Assembly (NCBI RefSeq): GCF_945906775.1
Contig: NZ_CAMDRE010000001.1
Location: 1,984,001-2,048,000 of the forward strand
Reading direction: 5' to 3'
Origin: Citrobacter sp. Marseille-Q6884
Lineage (GTDB): Bacteria; Pseudomonadota; Gammaproteobacteria; Enterobacterales; Enterobacteriaceae
DNA: 64,000 nt
Under the pieces are notes generated by a model. The model made no database searches. It worked only from the letters and a program-made list of their open reading frames with translations, and was not told the origin of the DNA. How positions within the stretch are numbered: position 1 is the first letter of the stretch; each line of letters begins with the position of its first letter. This document shows positions 41,688 through 50,869 of the stretch, piece after piece. Position numbers and translations under genes: made by a program.

Positions 41688-42491
41688 ATGGCTATCCCTG
41701 CATTTGGATTAGGCACTTTTCGCCTGAAAGACGACGTTGTTATCGCTTCCGTTAAAACGGCTCTTGAGCTGGGTTATCGTGCCATCGACACTGCACAAAT
41801 CTATGATAATGAAGCCGCAGTGGGTCAGGCGATTGCAGAAAGCGGTGTGCCACGCAGCGAAGTATATATCACCACCAAGATCTGGACTGAGAATCTGGGT
41901 CAGGACAAGCTGATCCCGAGCCTGAAAGAGAGCTTGAAAAAACTGCGTACGGATTATGTTGATCTGACGCTGATCCACTGGCCATCGCCAAATGATGCCG
42001 TTTCTGTTGAAGAGTTTATGCAAGCATTACTCGAAGCCAAAGAGCAGGGGCTGACCCGTGAAATTGGTATCTCTAACTTCACTATCCCCTTGATGGAAAG
42101 AGCTATTGCTGCCGTGGGTGCGGAGAACATTGCAACCAACCAGATTGAGCTGTCTCCGTATCTGCAGAGCCATAAGGTTGTTGACTGGGCAAAAACGCAC
42201 GGTATCCATATCACCTCTTACATGACGCTGGCTTACGGTAAGGCTCTGAAGGATGAAGTCATTGCCCGCATTGCGGCTAAACATAATGCGACTCCGGCTC
42301 AGGTTATTCTGGCATGGGCAATGGGGGAGGGCTATTCCGTCATTCCTTCTTCGACCAAACGAGAGAATCTGGCAAGTAACCTGCTGGCGCTGGAACTGCA
42401 TCTGGACAGTGAAGATAAAAAAGCGATCGCGGCACTGGACTGCAACGATCGCCTGGTCAGCCCGGAAGGTCTGGCTCCCGAGTGGGACTGA
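41688..42491 (+). CDS. dkgB: 2,5-diketo-D-gluconate reductase B (aldo-keto reductase)
   Basis: DkgB (YafB) is an NADPH-dependent aldo-keto reductase acting on 2,5-diketogluconate and on methylglyoxal. The 267 residues match E. coli. The catalytic Tyr is in RAIDTAQIYDNE (Asp-Tyr pair), the Lys in YITTKIW, and the His in LTLIHWPSP. The C-terminal NADPH-binding VIPSSTKRENL segment is present. It has its own promoter region after the rRNA terminator and a terminator embedded in the convergent yafC 3' end. Confidence 0.96.
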   Translation: MAIPAFGLGTFRLKDDVVIASVKTALELGYRAIDTAQIYDNEAAVGQAIAESGVPRSEVYITTKIWTENLGQDKLIPSLKESLKKLRTDYVDLTLIHWPSPNDAVSVEEFMQALLEAKEQGLTREIGISNFTIPLMERAIAAVGAENIATNQIELSPYLQSHKVVDWAKTHGIHITSYMTLAYGKALKDEVIARIAAKHNATPAQVILAWAMGEGYSVIPSSTKRENLASNLLALELHLDSEDKKAIAALDCNDRLVSPEGLAPEWD

Positions 42492-42513
42492 TCACGGAAC
42501 ATCCCGTGTTGCA

Positions 42514-43428
42514 TTAACCCTCTTTCACAGCTCCTGCGGGAGCTGTTTTAATATGCTCACTTAAAAAGTCGATAAATGCACGAATGCGTGTGCTGACGGC
42601 CCGGTCACTGTAATAGACGGCGCTAAAGGGCATCTCAACCGGCAGGCGTTTATCGGCTAGCAGCTCTACCAGTTCACCCTGCTCGATTTCCTTATCAATC
42701 ATATAATCTGAAAGACAGGCAATACCATTTCCGCTCAGACAAAGCTGCTTCAGCGTTTCACCGCTGTTGGAGGACAACCCACATTCAACCTCATGGAGCT
42801 GCCCGTCGCGACAGGCAATGGGCCAGGTATTGAGTGAGACTGGTTCAGAAAACCCCAGACACACGTGCTGTTTAAGCTCTTCAACATTTTGCGGTCTACC
42901 ATATCGGGCGATATATTCTGGTGAGGCAATCATTTTCCGGTAGCTGGTAAAGAGCGGGCGTGCACGCAGGCTTGAGTCAGTCAGTGTCCCCGCGCGTATA
43001 GCCACATCTACTTTGCGTTCAATAAGATTGATAAATGTCTCTGAAGATACCAGCGATAATGTCATCTCCGGGTAACGTTCACGAAACGGTTTGATAAGCG
43101 GCATTAGAAAATGCAACATCACCGGTGTTGCCGCATCAATGCGCAGTAAACCGCGTGGAGTATGACGAGATTCCATAATCTCAGTTTCTGCCGCGGCCAT
43201 TTCCTGCAGTATCAACTGGACGCGTCTGAAATAGCGTTCACCCTCTTCAGTCAAACTCAGCTGTCGGGTTGTTCGATTGAGCAAGCTGACACCCAGCTTC
43301 ATTTCCAGTTTTTTCACTGCCCGACTGATAGCGGAATTGGCTTGTCCCAGCTGTTCCGCAGCACGGCTAAAACTGCCGCTTTCCACGACAGCAACGAAAA
43401 TCGCGAGTTCTTCGGATGTTGCTTTCAT
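42514..43428 (-). CDS. yafC: YafC, LysR-type transcriptional regulator
   Basis: The 304 residues have an N-terminal winged helix-turn-helix (about residues 1-60: FSRAAEQLGQANSAISRAVKKLE) and a C-terminal periplasmic-binding-like effector domain. The effector and targets of YafC are not established. It is divergent from the MFS transporter that starts about 100 bases away, the classical arrangement of a LysR regulator with its target, so control of that transporter is a reasonable inference. Its 3' end overlaps the dkgB terminator. Confidence 0.93.
   Translation of the reverse strand: MKATSEELAIFVAVVESGSFSRAAEQLGQANSAISRAVKKLEMKLGVSLLNRTTRQLSLTEEGERYFRRVQLILQEMAAAETEIMESRHTPRGLLRIDAATPVMLHFLMPLIKPFRERYPEMTLSLVSSETFINLIERKVDVAIRAGTLTDSSLRARPLFTSYRKMIASPEYIARYGRPQNVEELKQHVCLGFSEPVSLNTWPIACRDGQLHEVECGLSSNSGETLKQLCLSGNGIACLSDYMIDKEIEQGELVELLADKRLPVEMPFSAVYYSDRAVSTRIRAFIDFLSEHIKTAPAGAVKEG
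42527..42550 (+). terminator. dkgB terminator overlapping the 3' end of yafC
   Basis: acagctcc (42527-42534) pairs with ggagctgt (42539-42546) around tgcg, followed by TTTTA. It sits inside the last codons of yafC on the other strand. Confidence 0.8.
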
Positions 43429-43532
43429 TTTTGCACCTGAAGCAAAATTATATTGAGATTTTGGATATTTTTGTCATTAAAACATCCCGGCATACTGCGT
43501 GTCATCTGATTACTGATGATATGGAGTTATTT

Positions 43533-44708
43533 ATGCCTCTCGCTTTATTTGCGCTGACAATAAGTGCCTTTGCTATTGGCACGACTGAATTTGTCATTGT
43601 CGGTCTGGTACCAACTATTGCGGAACAGCTGGCGATCTCTTTGCCTTCTGCGGGGATGCTGGTTTCTATCTATGCACTTGGTGTGGCGATTGGCGCGCCG
43701 GTGCTGACTGCCCTGACCGGACGCTTACCGCGTAAGCAGCTGTTGGTTGCGTTAATGGTGTTGTTCACTGCCGGTAATTTGCTGGCCTGGCAGGCACCTG
43801 GCTATACGACATTGATCGTTGCCCGTCTGCTGACCGGCCTGGCACACGGCGTGTTTTTCTCGATTGGTTCTACCATCGCGACAAGTCTGGTACCCAAGGA
43901 GAAAGCTGCCTCTGCAATTGCCATTATGTTTGGTGGATTAACGGTAGCGCTGGTAACGGGTGTTCCACTGGGAACATTCATTGGGCAGCACTTTGGCTGG
44001 CGTGAAACTTTCCTTGCGGTATCACTGTTAGGCGTCATTGCGCTGATTAGCAGCCAGTTACTGATCCCGGCAAATATTCCGGGCCGTGCTGCCGCCAGCC
44101 TTCGTGACCAGGTTAAAGTCTTAACGCATCCTCGTCTTCTGCTCATCTATGCCGTTACGGCTCTGGGTTACGGTGGTGTCTTTACCGCGTTTACCTTCCT
44201 GGCGCCGATGATGCAGGATCTGGCTGGTTTCTCGCCCGCTGCAGTTAGCTGGATCTTACTGGGATATGGCGTATCTGTGGCAATTGGGAATATCTGGGGA
44301 GGAAGGCTGGCGGATAAGCATGGTGCCGTTCCTGCGCTGAAGTTTATTTTTGCCGCCCTGTTTGTTCTGTTGATGGTCTTCCAGGTCACGTCTTCCACGC
44401 AATATGCTGCACTGGCAACGATACTGGTAATGGGGATCTTTGCCTTCGGCAACGTACCGGGTTTACAGGTTTACGTGGTGCAGAAAGCGGAGCAATTCAC
44501 GCCAAATGCGGTGGATGTGGCATCAGGACTAAACATTGCGGCGTTTAATATTGGCATTGCACTGGGTTCCGTGATTGGTGGGCAGACGGTAGAGCACTAC
44601 GGGTTAGCACAAACCCCATGGATTGGCGCACTGATCGTGCTGGGGGCTTTCTTGCTGATGGGCGTTAGCGGACGTCTTGATAAACCCGCACATGTTGCGC
44701 TGGGGTAA
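43533..44708 (+). CDS. MFS transporter, DHA1 (AraJ/YdhP-like) family
   Basis: The product is 391 residues with about 12 hydrophobic segments. The start is ATG 43533 because ggag lies six bases upstream and the protein then opens directly into helix 1 (MPLALFALTISAFAIGTTEF). The IGTTEFVIVGLVP segment is typical of the AraJ/YdhP efflux branch, and TGRLPRKQLL is the loop 2-3 motif A. Substrate is unknown; sugar efflux or drug efflux relatives exist. E. coli K-12 has no gene here between yafC and yafD. Divergence from yafC suggests regulation by it. Confidence 0.88.
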   Translation: MPLALFALTISAFAIGTTEFVIVGLVPTIAEQLAISLPSAGMLVSIYALGVAIGAPVLTALTGRLPRKQLLVALMVLFTAGNLLAWQAPGYTTLIVARLLTGLAHGVFFSIGSTIATSLVPKEKAASAIAIMFGGLTVALVTGVPLGTFIGQHFGWRETFLAVSLLGVIALISSQLLIPANIPGRAAASLRDQVKVLTHPRLLLIYAVTALGYGGVFTAFTFLAPMMQDLAGFSPAAVSWILLGYGVSVAIGNIWGGRLADKHGAVPALKFIFAALFVLLMVFQVTSSTQYAALATILVMGIFAFGNVPGLQVYVVQKAEQFTPNAVDVASGLNIAAFNIGIALGSVIGGQTVEHYGLAQTPWIGALIVLGAFLLMGVSGRLDKPAHVALG

Positions 44709-44839
44709 ATCGCTGATGTAAGTACCCACTTACAAAACAAACTGCAATTGTCCGTTGAAAGTGAGTGCTAAAATCCCTATAACAGAAGAACCAGTCCGGT
44801 TGCGGGCTGGTTGACGTTACAGAGGTTTGAAAGTCTAAA

Positions 44840-45640
44840 GTGCGAAAAAACACCTATGCCATGCGCTATGTTGCCGGACAACCCGTTGAGCGAATTTTAC
44901 CGCCAGGATCGTTTGCGCATATTGGCCAGGCATTACCGGCAGGCGTTCCGTTAAGCAGCGAAGATCGCATTCGCGTCCTGGTGTGGAATATTTTTAAACA
45001 GCAGCGGGCAGAATGGCTGTCGGTGCTGAAAAATTTTGGCAAAGATGCGCATCTGGTTTTATTACAGGAAGCGCAAACCACGCCTGAACTGGTGCAGTTT
45101 GCGACCGCTAACTATCTTGCTGCCGATCAGGTTCCCGCCTTTGTATTACCTCAACATCCTTCTGGCGTCATGACGCTTTCAGCCGCACATCCTGTTTACT
45201 GCTGCCCTCTGCGCGAGCGTGAGCCGATTTTACGGCTGGCAAAATCGGCACTGGTGACGGTGTACCCACTGCCTGATTCGCGCTTATTGATGGTGGTAAA
45301 TATCCATGCTGTTAACTTCAGTCTCGGCGTGGATGTTTACAGTAAGCAGTTACTTCCCATTGGCGATCAGATTGCCCATCACAGTGGCCCGGTGATTATG
45401 GCTGGCGACTTCAATGCCTGGAGCCGTCGGCGTATGAATGCACTGTACCGATTTGCCCGCGAAATGTCCTTGCGGCAGGTTCGTTTTACCGACGATCAAC
45501 GCCGACGTGCATTTGGTCGTCCCCTCGATTTCGTGTTTTATCGTGGTTTGAATGTGAGTGAAGCCTCTGTTCTGGTTACACGCGCATCTGACCACAATCC
45601 GCTACTCGTTGAATTTAGTCCCGGCAAACCTGAACAATAA
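44840..45640 (+). CDS. yafD: YafD, endonuclease/exonuclease/phosphatase (EEP) family protein
   Basis: It starts with GTG at 44840 and encodes 266 residues, the E. coli length. The EEP-fold motifs are VWNIFKQQ (metal-binding Asn), LLQEAQ (metal-binding Glu), NIHAVNF, GDFNAWSRRR and SDHNPLLVEF (catalytic Asp-His). The family includes DNases and phosphatases. The substrate of YafD is unknown, though it has been linked to stress resistance in E. coli relatives. Confidence 0.92.
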   Translation: MRKNTYAMRYVAGQPVERILPPGSFAHIGQALPAGVPLSSEDRIRVLVWNIFKQQRAEWLSVLKNFGKDAHLVLLQEAQTTPELVQFATANYLAADQVPAFVLPQHPSGVMTLSAAHPVYCCPLREREPILRLAKSALVTVYPLPDSRLLMVVNIHAVNFSLGVDVYSKQLLPIGDQIAHHSGPVIMAGDFNAWSRRRMNALYRFAREMSLRQVRFTDDQRRRAFGRPLDFVFYRGLNVSEASVLVTRASDHNPLLVEFSPGKPEQ

Positions 45641-45648
45641 AGGTGTGT

Positions 45649-45672
45649 CAGGTCTGCCGTGGGGCAGGCCTG
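45649..45672 (+). other. Hairpin between yafD and yafE
   Basis: caggtctgcc (45649-45658) pairs with ggcaggcctg (45663-45672) with one G-U pair and a four-base loop. No T-run follows. It may stabilise the yafD mRNA or weakly attenuate into yafE. Confidence 0.5.
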
Positions 45673-45718
45673 TGGTGGTGCTGCCCTTTATCTTTCACAA
45701 CAACCGAAGGACAACACA

Positions 45719-46489
45719 ATGACAACGCACTCCCATCATGACAACGTCGAGAAACAGTTTGGCTCCCAGGCCAAGGCCTATTTAACCAGCGCTGTACACG
45801 CATCAGGACGCGATTTACAGCGACTGGCTGAGCGTCTGTCTGATTTTCCTCAGGCAAACGTACTGGATATGGGATGTGGTGCGGGGCATGCCAGCTTTAT
45901 TGCTGCACAGAATGTGAAACGGGTGGTGGCCTATGATTTATCTTCTCAGATGCTTGAAGTGGTCACGCAGGCGGCAAAAGAGAAAGGGTTAGGAAATATT
46001 TCCACCCGGCAGGGGTATGCAGAAAGCCTGCCGTTTGAGGACGGCACCTTTGATGTCGTGATTAGCCGTTATTCTGCACATCACTGGCATGATGTCGGGA
46101 AGGCGCTGCGGGAAGTGAATCGCGTACTGAAACCCGGCGGAATAGTTATTGTAATGGACGTCATGTCTCCTGGACATCCTGTGCGCGATATCTGGCTGCA
46201 AACCGTGGAAGCGCTGCGCGATACCTCACATGTACGCGATTATTCCAGCGGTGAGTGGCTCTCCATGATAAATGACGCGAGCTTGATTACTGACACGCTG
46301 TTAACTGATCGTTTGCCGCTGGAGTTCAGTTCCTGGGTTTCCAGAATGCGTACACCCGCCGTACTGACAGAGGCTATCCGTACATACCAGGAGAGTGCGT
46401 CTTCTGAAGTGAAGGCGTATTTTGAGTTACGGGAGGACGGTTCATTCACCAGCGATACGATCATGCTTGAGGCACATAAAGCGGGATAA
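45719..46489 (+). CDS. yafE: YafE, SAM-dependent class I methyltransferase
   Basis: The ATG at 45719 follows aagga and gives 256 residues. A start at 45659 would run through the hairpin. The SAM-binding motif I is VLDMGCGAGHASF (about residues 44-56), followed by VVAYDLSSQML and FDVVISRYSAHHW, as in UbiE/COQ5-like enzymes. Substrate unknown. K-12 annotations show a shorter version of this protein; here it is full length. It is followed by a shared terminator with mltD. Confidence 0.9.
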   Translation: MTTHSHHDNVEKQFGSQAKAYLTSAVHASGRDLQRLAERLSDFPQANVLDMGCGAGHASFIAAQNVKRVVAYDLSSQMLEVVTQAAKEKGLGNISTRQGYAESLPFEDGTFDVVISRYSAHHWHDVGKALREVNRVLKPGGIVIVMDVMSPGHPVRDIWLQTVEALRDTSHVRDYSSGEWLSMINDASLITDTLLTDRLPLEFSSWVSRMRTPAVLTEAIRTYQESASSEVKAYFELREDGSFTSDTIMLEAHKAG

Positions 46490-46490
46490 A

Positions 46491-46525
46491 CAAAAAAGGC
46501 ACTGGGGGGAAACCAGTGCCTTAAT
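46491..46525. terminator. Bidirectional terminator between yafE and mltD
   Basis: aaggcactgg (46496-46505) pairs with ccagtgcctt (46513-46522). A-rich bases precede and T-rich bases follow, so it can serve both convergent genes. Confidence 0.9.
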
Positions 46526-46538
46526 TTTTACGATGCTA

Positions 46539-47897
46539 TCAGGAGTCCGGCATGCCGTTGTTTTTCACAAACAACGTCAGCTGGTCGCCGGGTTGCAGAT
46601 TAGCCGTATCGCTGTTCCAGCGCATCACATCTTTAATGTTAACCCCGTGACGTTTGGCGATGCTTGAAAGCGAGTCGCCTTTACGCACACGATAGGTGAT
46701 GCTATCGCTGTTTTTAGCCAGCCGTTGCGCGCTGGTACCCGCGCCTACCGTCAGGCTTTGGCCTACTTTCAGGGTGGACCCACGCAGATTATTCCACTGC
46801 TTAAGATCCTTCGCACTCACGCCAAGACGTGAAGCGATGCCGGAAAGCGTATCGCCAGAGCGGACGGTGTAACTACGGCTGCTCAGCGGACTGTTATCCG
46901 CAACCAGCGTTGACTGTACGGCTGCAATTTCGCCTGACGCCAGAGATTCACGCAGCTTCTCTGCATGCTTCTTTGGCACCATCACGTACTGCGGACCGCT
47001 GGCACCCAACGTCGAGCCTTTCACGCCAGCATTGAAGGTTTTCAACTTGCTAACGGAAATACCCGCCATATCGGCAACCTGAGCCATCTCAACCGGGTTG
47101 TTCAGGCGCACTCGTGCCAATGCGCGGCTTTCGTCTGTGGTAGGCAGACGCACGCCATAGCGCTTGCTGTTCTTGAGAATATCACTCAATGCCAGCATTT
47201 TAGGTACGTACTGCTTCGTTTCCTGAGGCAAAGGGAGCGACCAGAAATCGGTGGATTTACCACGCGATTTGTTCGCTTTGATTGCCTTCATCACACGACC
47301 TTCACCGCTATTATAAGCAGCCACGGTCAGCAGCCAGTCGCCATCAAACATCTTGTTCAGACGCTGCATCATGTCCAGTGCGGCAGTGGTGGAAGCCACA
47401 ATGTCGCGACGTGCATCATAATTGCGAGTCTGTTTTAAACCATAATTGCGCCCCGTGCTCGGAATGATCTGCCAAATACCTGCGGCATTGGCGCCAGACG
47501 TCGCGTGAGGATCAAAAGCGCTCTCCACTATGGGTAGTAGTACCAGTTCCATAGGCATGTTACGTTTCTTAACCTGCCCGGCTATCCAGTACATATACGG
47601 CTCTGCCCGTAAAGTTACATCGTGGAGATAGCTCTTATTACGTAAATACTTCTGTTTCTGTTCGCGAATCCGGTTGTTTTCCGGAATTCCCATCTTTAGC
47701 TCGTCACCAATGAAAGCCCACAAATCTTGATCGGCTGCAATAGACGTCCCATCGTCCATCCATCGCGCCTGGCTTGTGAACTTTCCTGCTTCCCCTTGAC
47801 CAGCTGCAGAAAGGCTCTGTGCGTGTTGTTGGACGTTACCAGTATTCTGGCACCCAACAAGCAGGACAGAGGCGAGTAATATCGCTTTTGCCTTCAT
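46539..47897 (-). CDS. mltD: Membrane-bound lytic murein transglycosylase D
   Basis: MltD cleaves peptidoglycan glycan strands to 1,6-anhydro products from the outer membrane. The 452 residues match E. coli. The lipobox LLVGCQN puts the lipidated Cys at residue 16. The SLT catalytic domain has its Glu in LPIVESAFDPHATSGANAAG. Two LysM domains close the protein (YTVRSGDTLSGIASRLGVSA and YRVRKGDSLSSIAKRHGVNI). It is convergent with yafE. Confidence 0.97.
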   Translation of the reverse strand: MKAKAILLASVLLVGCQNTGNVQQHAQSLSAAGQGEAGKFTSQARWMDDGTSIAADQDLWAFIGDELKMGIPENNRIREQKQKYLRNKSYLHDVTLRAEPYMYWIAGQVKKRNMPMELVLLPIVESAFDPHATSGANAAGIWQIIPSTGRNYGLKQTRNYDARRDIVASTTAALDMMQRLNKMFDGDWLLTVAAYNSGEGRVMKAIKANKSRGKSTDFWSLPLPQETKQYVPKMLALSDILKNSKRYGVRLPTTDESRALARVRLNNPVEMAQVADMAGISVSKLKTFNAGVKGSTLGASGPQYVMVPKKHAEKLRESLASGEIAAVQSTLVADNSPLSSRSYTVRSGDTLSGIASRLGVSAKDLKQWNNLRGSTLKVGQSLTVGAGTSAQRLAKNSDSITYRVRKGDSLSSIAKRHGVNIKDVMRWNSDTANLQPGDQLTLFVKNNGMPDS

Positions 47898-47968
47898 GTG
47901 TGTGTCAATAGTTGCTTAAAAGACGACCGATCATAACGGCGAAGTTTTCAAAAGGCAACCCGGAATTG

Positions 47969-48724
47969 TCAGAACGTATCTTTCTTTGACCTTAACCAGG
48001 CAAAACGCTCTTCAGGTTGTTGCAATATTGTTTCTTTGTTTATTTCATTAATTAAATCAATATCTTCCGTTCTTAAAAAAAGATTATTTCGTCGTTCATT
48101 TTTCAGAATTACGGGTAGTGTCATTTGTTTTTTTACGCGTAACTCATTAACTTTACGATAATATTCGTTTATGAACGAATCGTGCGGGAGAATGCTTAAT
48201 GCAAACTTCATATTTGCTAAAGTATATTCATGTGCGCAACATATTAATGTGTCATCAGGGAGTGCGCTTATTTTTTTAAGTGATTGATACATCTGTGCGG
48301 CCGTGCCTTCAAACAGTCTGCCGCAGCCGCCAGAAAAGAGAGTATCTCCGCAAAACAGATAAGGATGACTAAAGTAACAGATATGTCCTAAAGTGTGACC
48401 GGGAGTGGCAAATACACGAAATTCATGCCCTAAAACGAGAGCAATATCGCCATCTTCGACTATGTGTGTCGTTCCCTTATCTTGTGTTTCTGCCGGTCCG
48501 TAAACCACAATTTGTGGAAAACGCTGCACAAGCTCTTTCACACCACCAACGTGATCCTGGTGGTGATGGGTGAGGAGAATGGCCTCGGGCACCCAGTTAT
48601 GCTCTGCAATGGCGTTTAGCACCGGAGCTGCTTCGCCAGGGTCGACAATCAGACAACGGCCTTCATTATTTGTCAGGACCCAGATGTAATTGTCCTGAAA
48701 TGCGGGAATACTGTTAAGATTCAT
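47969..48724 (-). CDS. gloB: Hydroxyacylglutathione hydrolase (glyoxalase II)
   Basis: GloB hydrolyses S-lactoylglutathione, the second step of methylglyoxal detoxification. The 251 residues equal the E. coli length. The binuclear metal motif THHHQDHVGG has His53, His55, Asp57 and His58, and further ligands are in ATPGHTLGH, FCGDTLFSGGCG and CCAHEYT. It is divergent from yafS. With dkgB and yaeR nearby, several aldehyde-related genes lie in this window, but not in one operon. Confidence 0.98.
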   Translation of the reverse strand: MNLNSIPAFQDNYIWVLTNNEGRCLIVDPGEAAPVLNAIAEHNWVPEAILLTHHHQDHVGGVKELVQRFPQIVVYGPAETQDKGTTHIVEDGDIALVLGHEFRVFATPGHTLGHICYFSHPYLFCGDTLFSGGCGRLFEGTAAQMYQSLKKISALPDDTLICCAHEYTLANMKFALSILPHDSFINEYYRKVNELRVKKQMTLPVILKNERRNNLFLRTEDIDLINEINKETILQQPEERFAWLRSKKDTF

Positions 48725-48757
48725 AAATTACCTCTCAATGCGTAACGGAAGGTCGTG

Positions 48758-49480
48758 ATGAAACCGGCAAGGATCCCTCAAACTGTCGTAGCGCCCGTTA
48801 GCTGGGATGATTTGCCCTGGGGCGAGCACTATCGTGAGGCGCTGGAGCATCAGCTTAATCCGTGGTTCGCAAAAATGTACGGTTTTCATCTGCTTAAGAT
48901 TGGCAATTTAAGCGCAGAAATCAATTCCGAAGCGTGCGCCGTTTCTCATCAGGTAAATGTTTCCACGCAAGGTTCGCCGATGCAGGTGCTGGCTGATCCT
49001 TTACAACTGCCTTTTGCCGATAAATCTGTCGATGTCTGTTTGTTGGCGCATACGTTGCCGTGGTGTGCCGATCCTCATCGATTACTGCGGGAAGCCGATC
49101 GCGTGCTCATCGATGATGGCTGGTTGATATTGAGCGGATTCAATCCAATAAGTTTGATGGGGTTGCGTAAGTTGGTGCCGGTATTACGCAAAACATCGCC
49201 CTATAACAGCAGGATGTTTACACTGATGCGCCAAATGGACTGGCTCTCTTTGTTGAATTTTGAAGTACTGCACTATAGCCGTTTTCATGTTTTGCCCTGG
49301 AAAAAGCAGGGTGGGAAAATGTTAAGTGCGCATGTTCCCGCTTTGGGATGCATGCAACTCGTTGTTGCGCGCAAGCGAACGATTCCGCTTACGCTTAACC
49401 CCATGAAACAAAATAAAAACAAAGCGCGTATCCGCCAGGCCGTGGGGGCAACCCGGCAATATCGCAAACCGGACGCTTAA
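48758..49480 (+). CDS. yafS: YafS, SAM-dependent methyltransferase-like protein
   Basis: The frame offers GTG at 48755 and ATG at 48758; the ATG gives MKPARIPQTVV and 240 residues, the E. coli length. A class I methyltransferase fold is suggested by ADPLQLPFADKSVDVCLLAH and the ADRVLIDDGWLILSGFNP segment, though the glycine-rich motif I is weak. Function unknown. Its stop overlaps the convergent rnhA stop by three bases. Confidence 0.88.
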   Translation: MKPARIPQTVVAPVSWDDLPWGEHYREALEHQLNPWFAKMYGFHLLKIGNLSAEINSEACAVSHQVNVSTQGSPMQVLADPLQLPFADKSVDVCLLAHTLPWCADPHRLLREADRVLIDDGWLILSGFNPISLMGLRKLVPVLRKTSPYNSRMFTLMRQMDWLSLLNFEVLHYSRFHVLPWKKQGGKMLSAHVPALGCMQLVVARKRTIPLTLNPMKQNKNKARIRQAVGATRQYRKPDA

Positions 49481-49944
49481 GCTTCAACCTGATATCCAAC
49501 ATCATCCTGAGTCGGGTTCATCGCAGCCGCGCGCGCGAGTTCATCACAGCGTTCGTTTTCCGGGTGTCCTGCGTGACCTTTTACCCATTCCCATTTGATC
49601 TGGTGCTGGCCCAGAGCAGTATCCAGACGTTTCCAGAGATCGACATTTTTTACCGGTTTTTTATCAGCTGTTTTCCAGCCGCGTTTTTTCCAGTTGTGGA
49701 TCCACTGGGTAATGCCCTGGCGTACGTACTGACTATCGGTACTGAGTACCACTTCGCACTGTTCTTTCAATGCTTCCAGCGCAACAATTGCCGCCATCAA
49801 TTCCATACGATTATTGGTGGTGAGGTTGTATCCTTCACTGAACGTTTTTTCCCGCCCGCGATAACGTAGAATTGCCCCATAACCACCAGGCCCTGGATTT
49901 CCCAGGCAAGAACCATCGGTGAAAATTTCTACCTGTTTAAGCAT
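49477..49944 (-). CDS. rnhA: Ribonuclease HI
   Basis: RNase HI degrades RNA in RNA-DNA hybrids, removing R-loops and primers. The start at 49942-49944 (MLKQVEIFTDGSCLGNPGPG) gives 155 residues, the E. coli length; an upstream frame extension runs into the shared promoter region with dnaQ. The DEDD catalytic residues are Asp10, Glu48 (NRMELMAA), Asp70 (STDSQYV) and Asp134 (NERCDELA), with His124 in VKGHAGH. It is divergent from dnaQ, with about 60 bases between start codons. Confidence 0.98.
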   Translation of the reverse strand: MLKQVEIFTDGSCLGNPGPGGYGAILRYRGREKTFSEGYNLTTNNRMELMAAIVALEALKEQCEVVLSTDSQYVRQGITQWIHNWKKRGWKTADKKPVKNVDLWKRLDTALGQHQIKWEWVKGHAGHPENERCDELARAAAMNPTQDDVGYQVEA

Positions 49945-50006
49945 CTCTGGTAGACTTCCTGTTTTAGAGATCGATATAAACGATAAGTCTGACATAAATG
50001 ACCGCT

Positions 50007-50735
50007 ATGAGCACTGGAATTACACGACAGATCGTCCTCGATACCGAAACCACCGGTATGAACCAGATTGGCGCCCACTACGAAGGCCACAAGATTATTG
50101 AGATCGGTGCGGTCGAAGTGGTGAACCGCCGCCTGACGGGCAATAACTTCCACGTTTACCTGAAACCGGATCGGCTGGTGGACCCGGAAGCGTTTGGTGT
50201 ACATGGAATTGCGGACGAATTCCTGCTTGATAAACCTGTTTTTGCCGATGTCGCCGATGAGTTTCTGGACTATATCCGCGGTGCGGAGCTGGTCATTCAT
50301 AACGCATCGTTTGATATCGGCTTTATGGATTATGAGTTTGCTAAGCTCAATCGTGATATCCCGAAAACGAACGCGATATGCAAAGTCACGGATAGCCTGG
50401 CGCTGGCGAGGAAAATGTTCCCCGGCAAGCGTAACAGTCTTGATGCACTGTGCTCGCGTTATGAGATAGACAACAGCAAACGTACATTGCACGGCGCATT
50501 GCTCGATGCCCAGATTCTGGCCGATGTTTATCTGATGATGACGGGCGGGCAGACAACGATGGCATTTTCAATGGAAGGTGACAGCCAGCAGCAAGGGGAC
50601 ACAGGCATTCAGCGCATTGTGCGGCAGTCCAGTAAGTTACGCGTTGTTTTTGCCACTGATGAAGAGTTAGCGGCCCATGAATCGCGCCTCGACCTGGTAC
50701 AGAAGAAAGGCGGAAGTTGCCTCTGGCGTGCATAG
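50007..50735 (+). CDS. dnaQ: DNA polymerase III epsilon subunit (3'-5' proofreading exonuclease)
   Basis: DnaQ proofreads for DnaE, encoded 31 kb away in this window. The ATG at 50007 gives MSTGITRQIVLDTETTG and 242 residues (E. coli 243). Another ATG nine bases earlier is possible. ExoI is LDTETTG (Asp12, Glu14), ExoII contains HNASFDIGFMD, and ExoIII is LHGALLDAQILAD with the catalytic His and Asp. The C-terminal segment after the Gln-rich linker (SQQQGD) binds the polymerase. Confidence 0.97.
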   Translation: MSTGITRQIVLDTETTGMNQIGAHYEGHKIIEIGAVEVVNRRLTGNNFHVYLKPDRLVDPEAFGVHGIADEFLLDKPVFADVADEFLDYIRGAELVIHNASFDIGFMDYEFAKLNRDIPKTNAICKVTDSLALARKMFPGKRNSLDALCSRYEIDNSKRTLHGALLDAQILADVYLMMTGGQTTMAFSMEGDSQQQGDTGIQRIVRQSSKLRVVFATDEELAAHESRLDLVQKKGGSCLWRA

Positions 50736-50811
50736 TTTACGCATTTACAGTAGAGAAATGGCCATTCGGGCGATTTTTGCAGCAAACGATTAAAAAGAGT
50801 GAGAAAAAGCG

Positions 50812-50840
50812 TTGACGAGGCGTGAGGCAAACCGTAATAT
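50812..50840 (+). promoter_or_regulatory. Promoter of the aspV tRNA gene
   Basis: TTGACG (-35, 50812-50817), a 17-base spacer and TAATAT (-10, 50835-50840) lie about 30 bases before the tRNA, giving an independent stable-RNA promoter. Confidence 0.85.
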
Positions 50841-50869
50841 TCGCTTCGTTCCCAAGCGGAACACAACGC

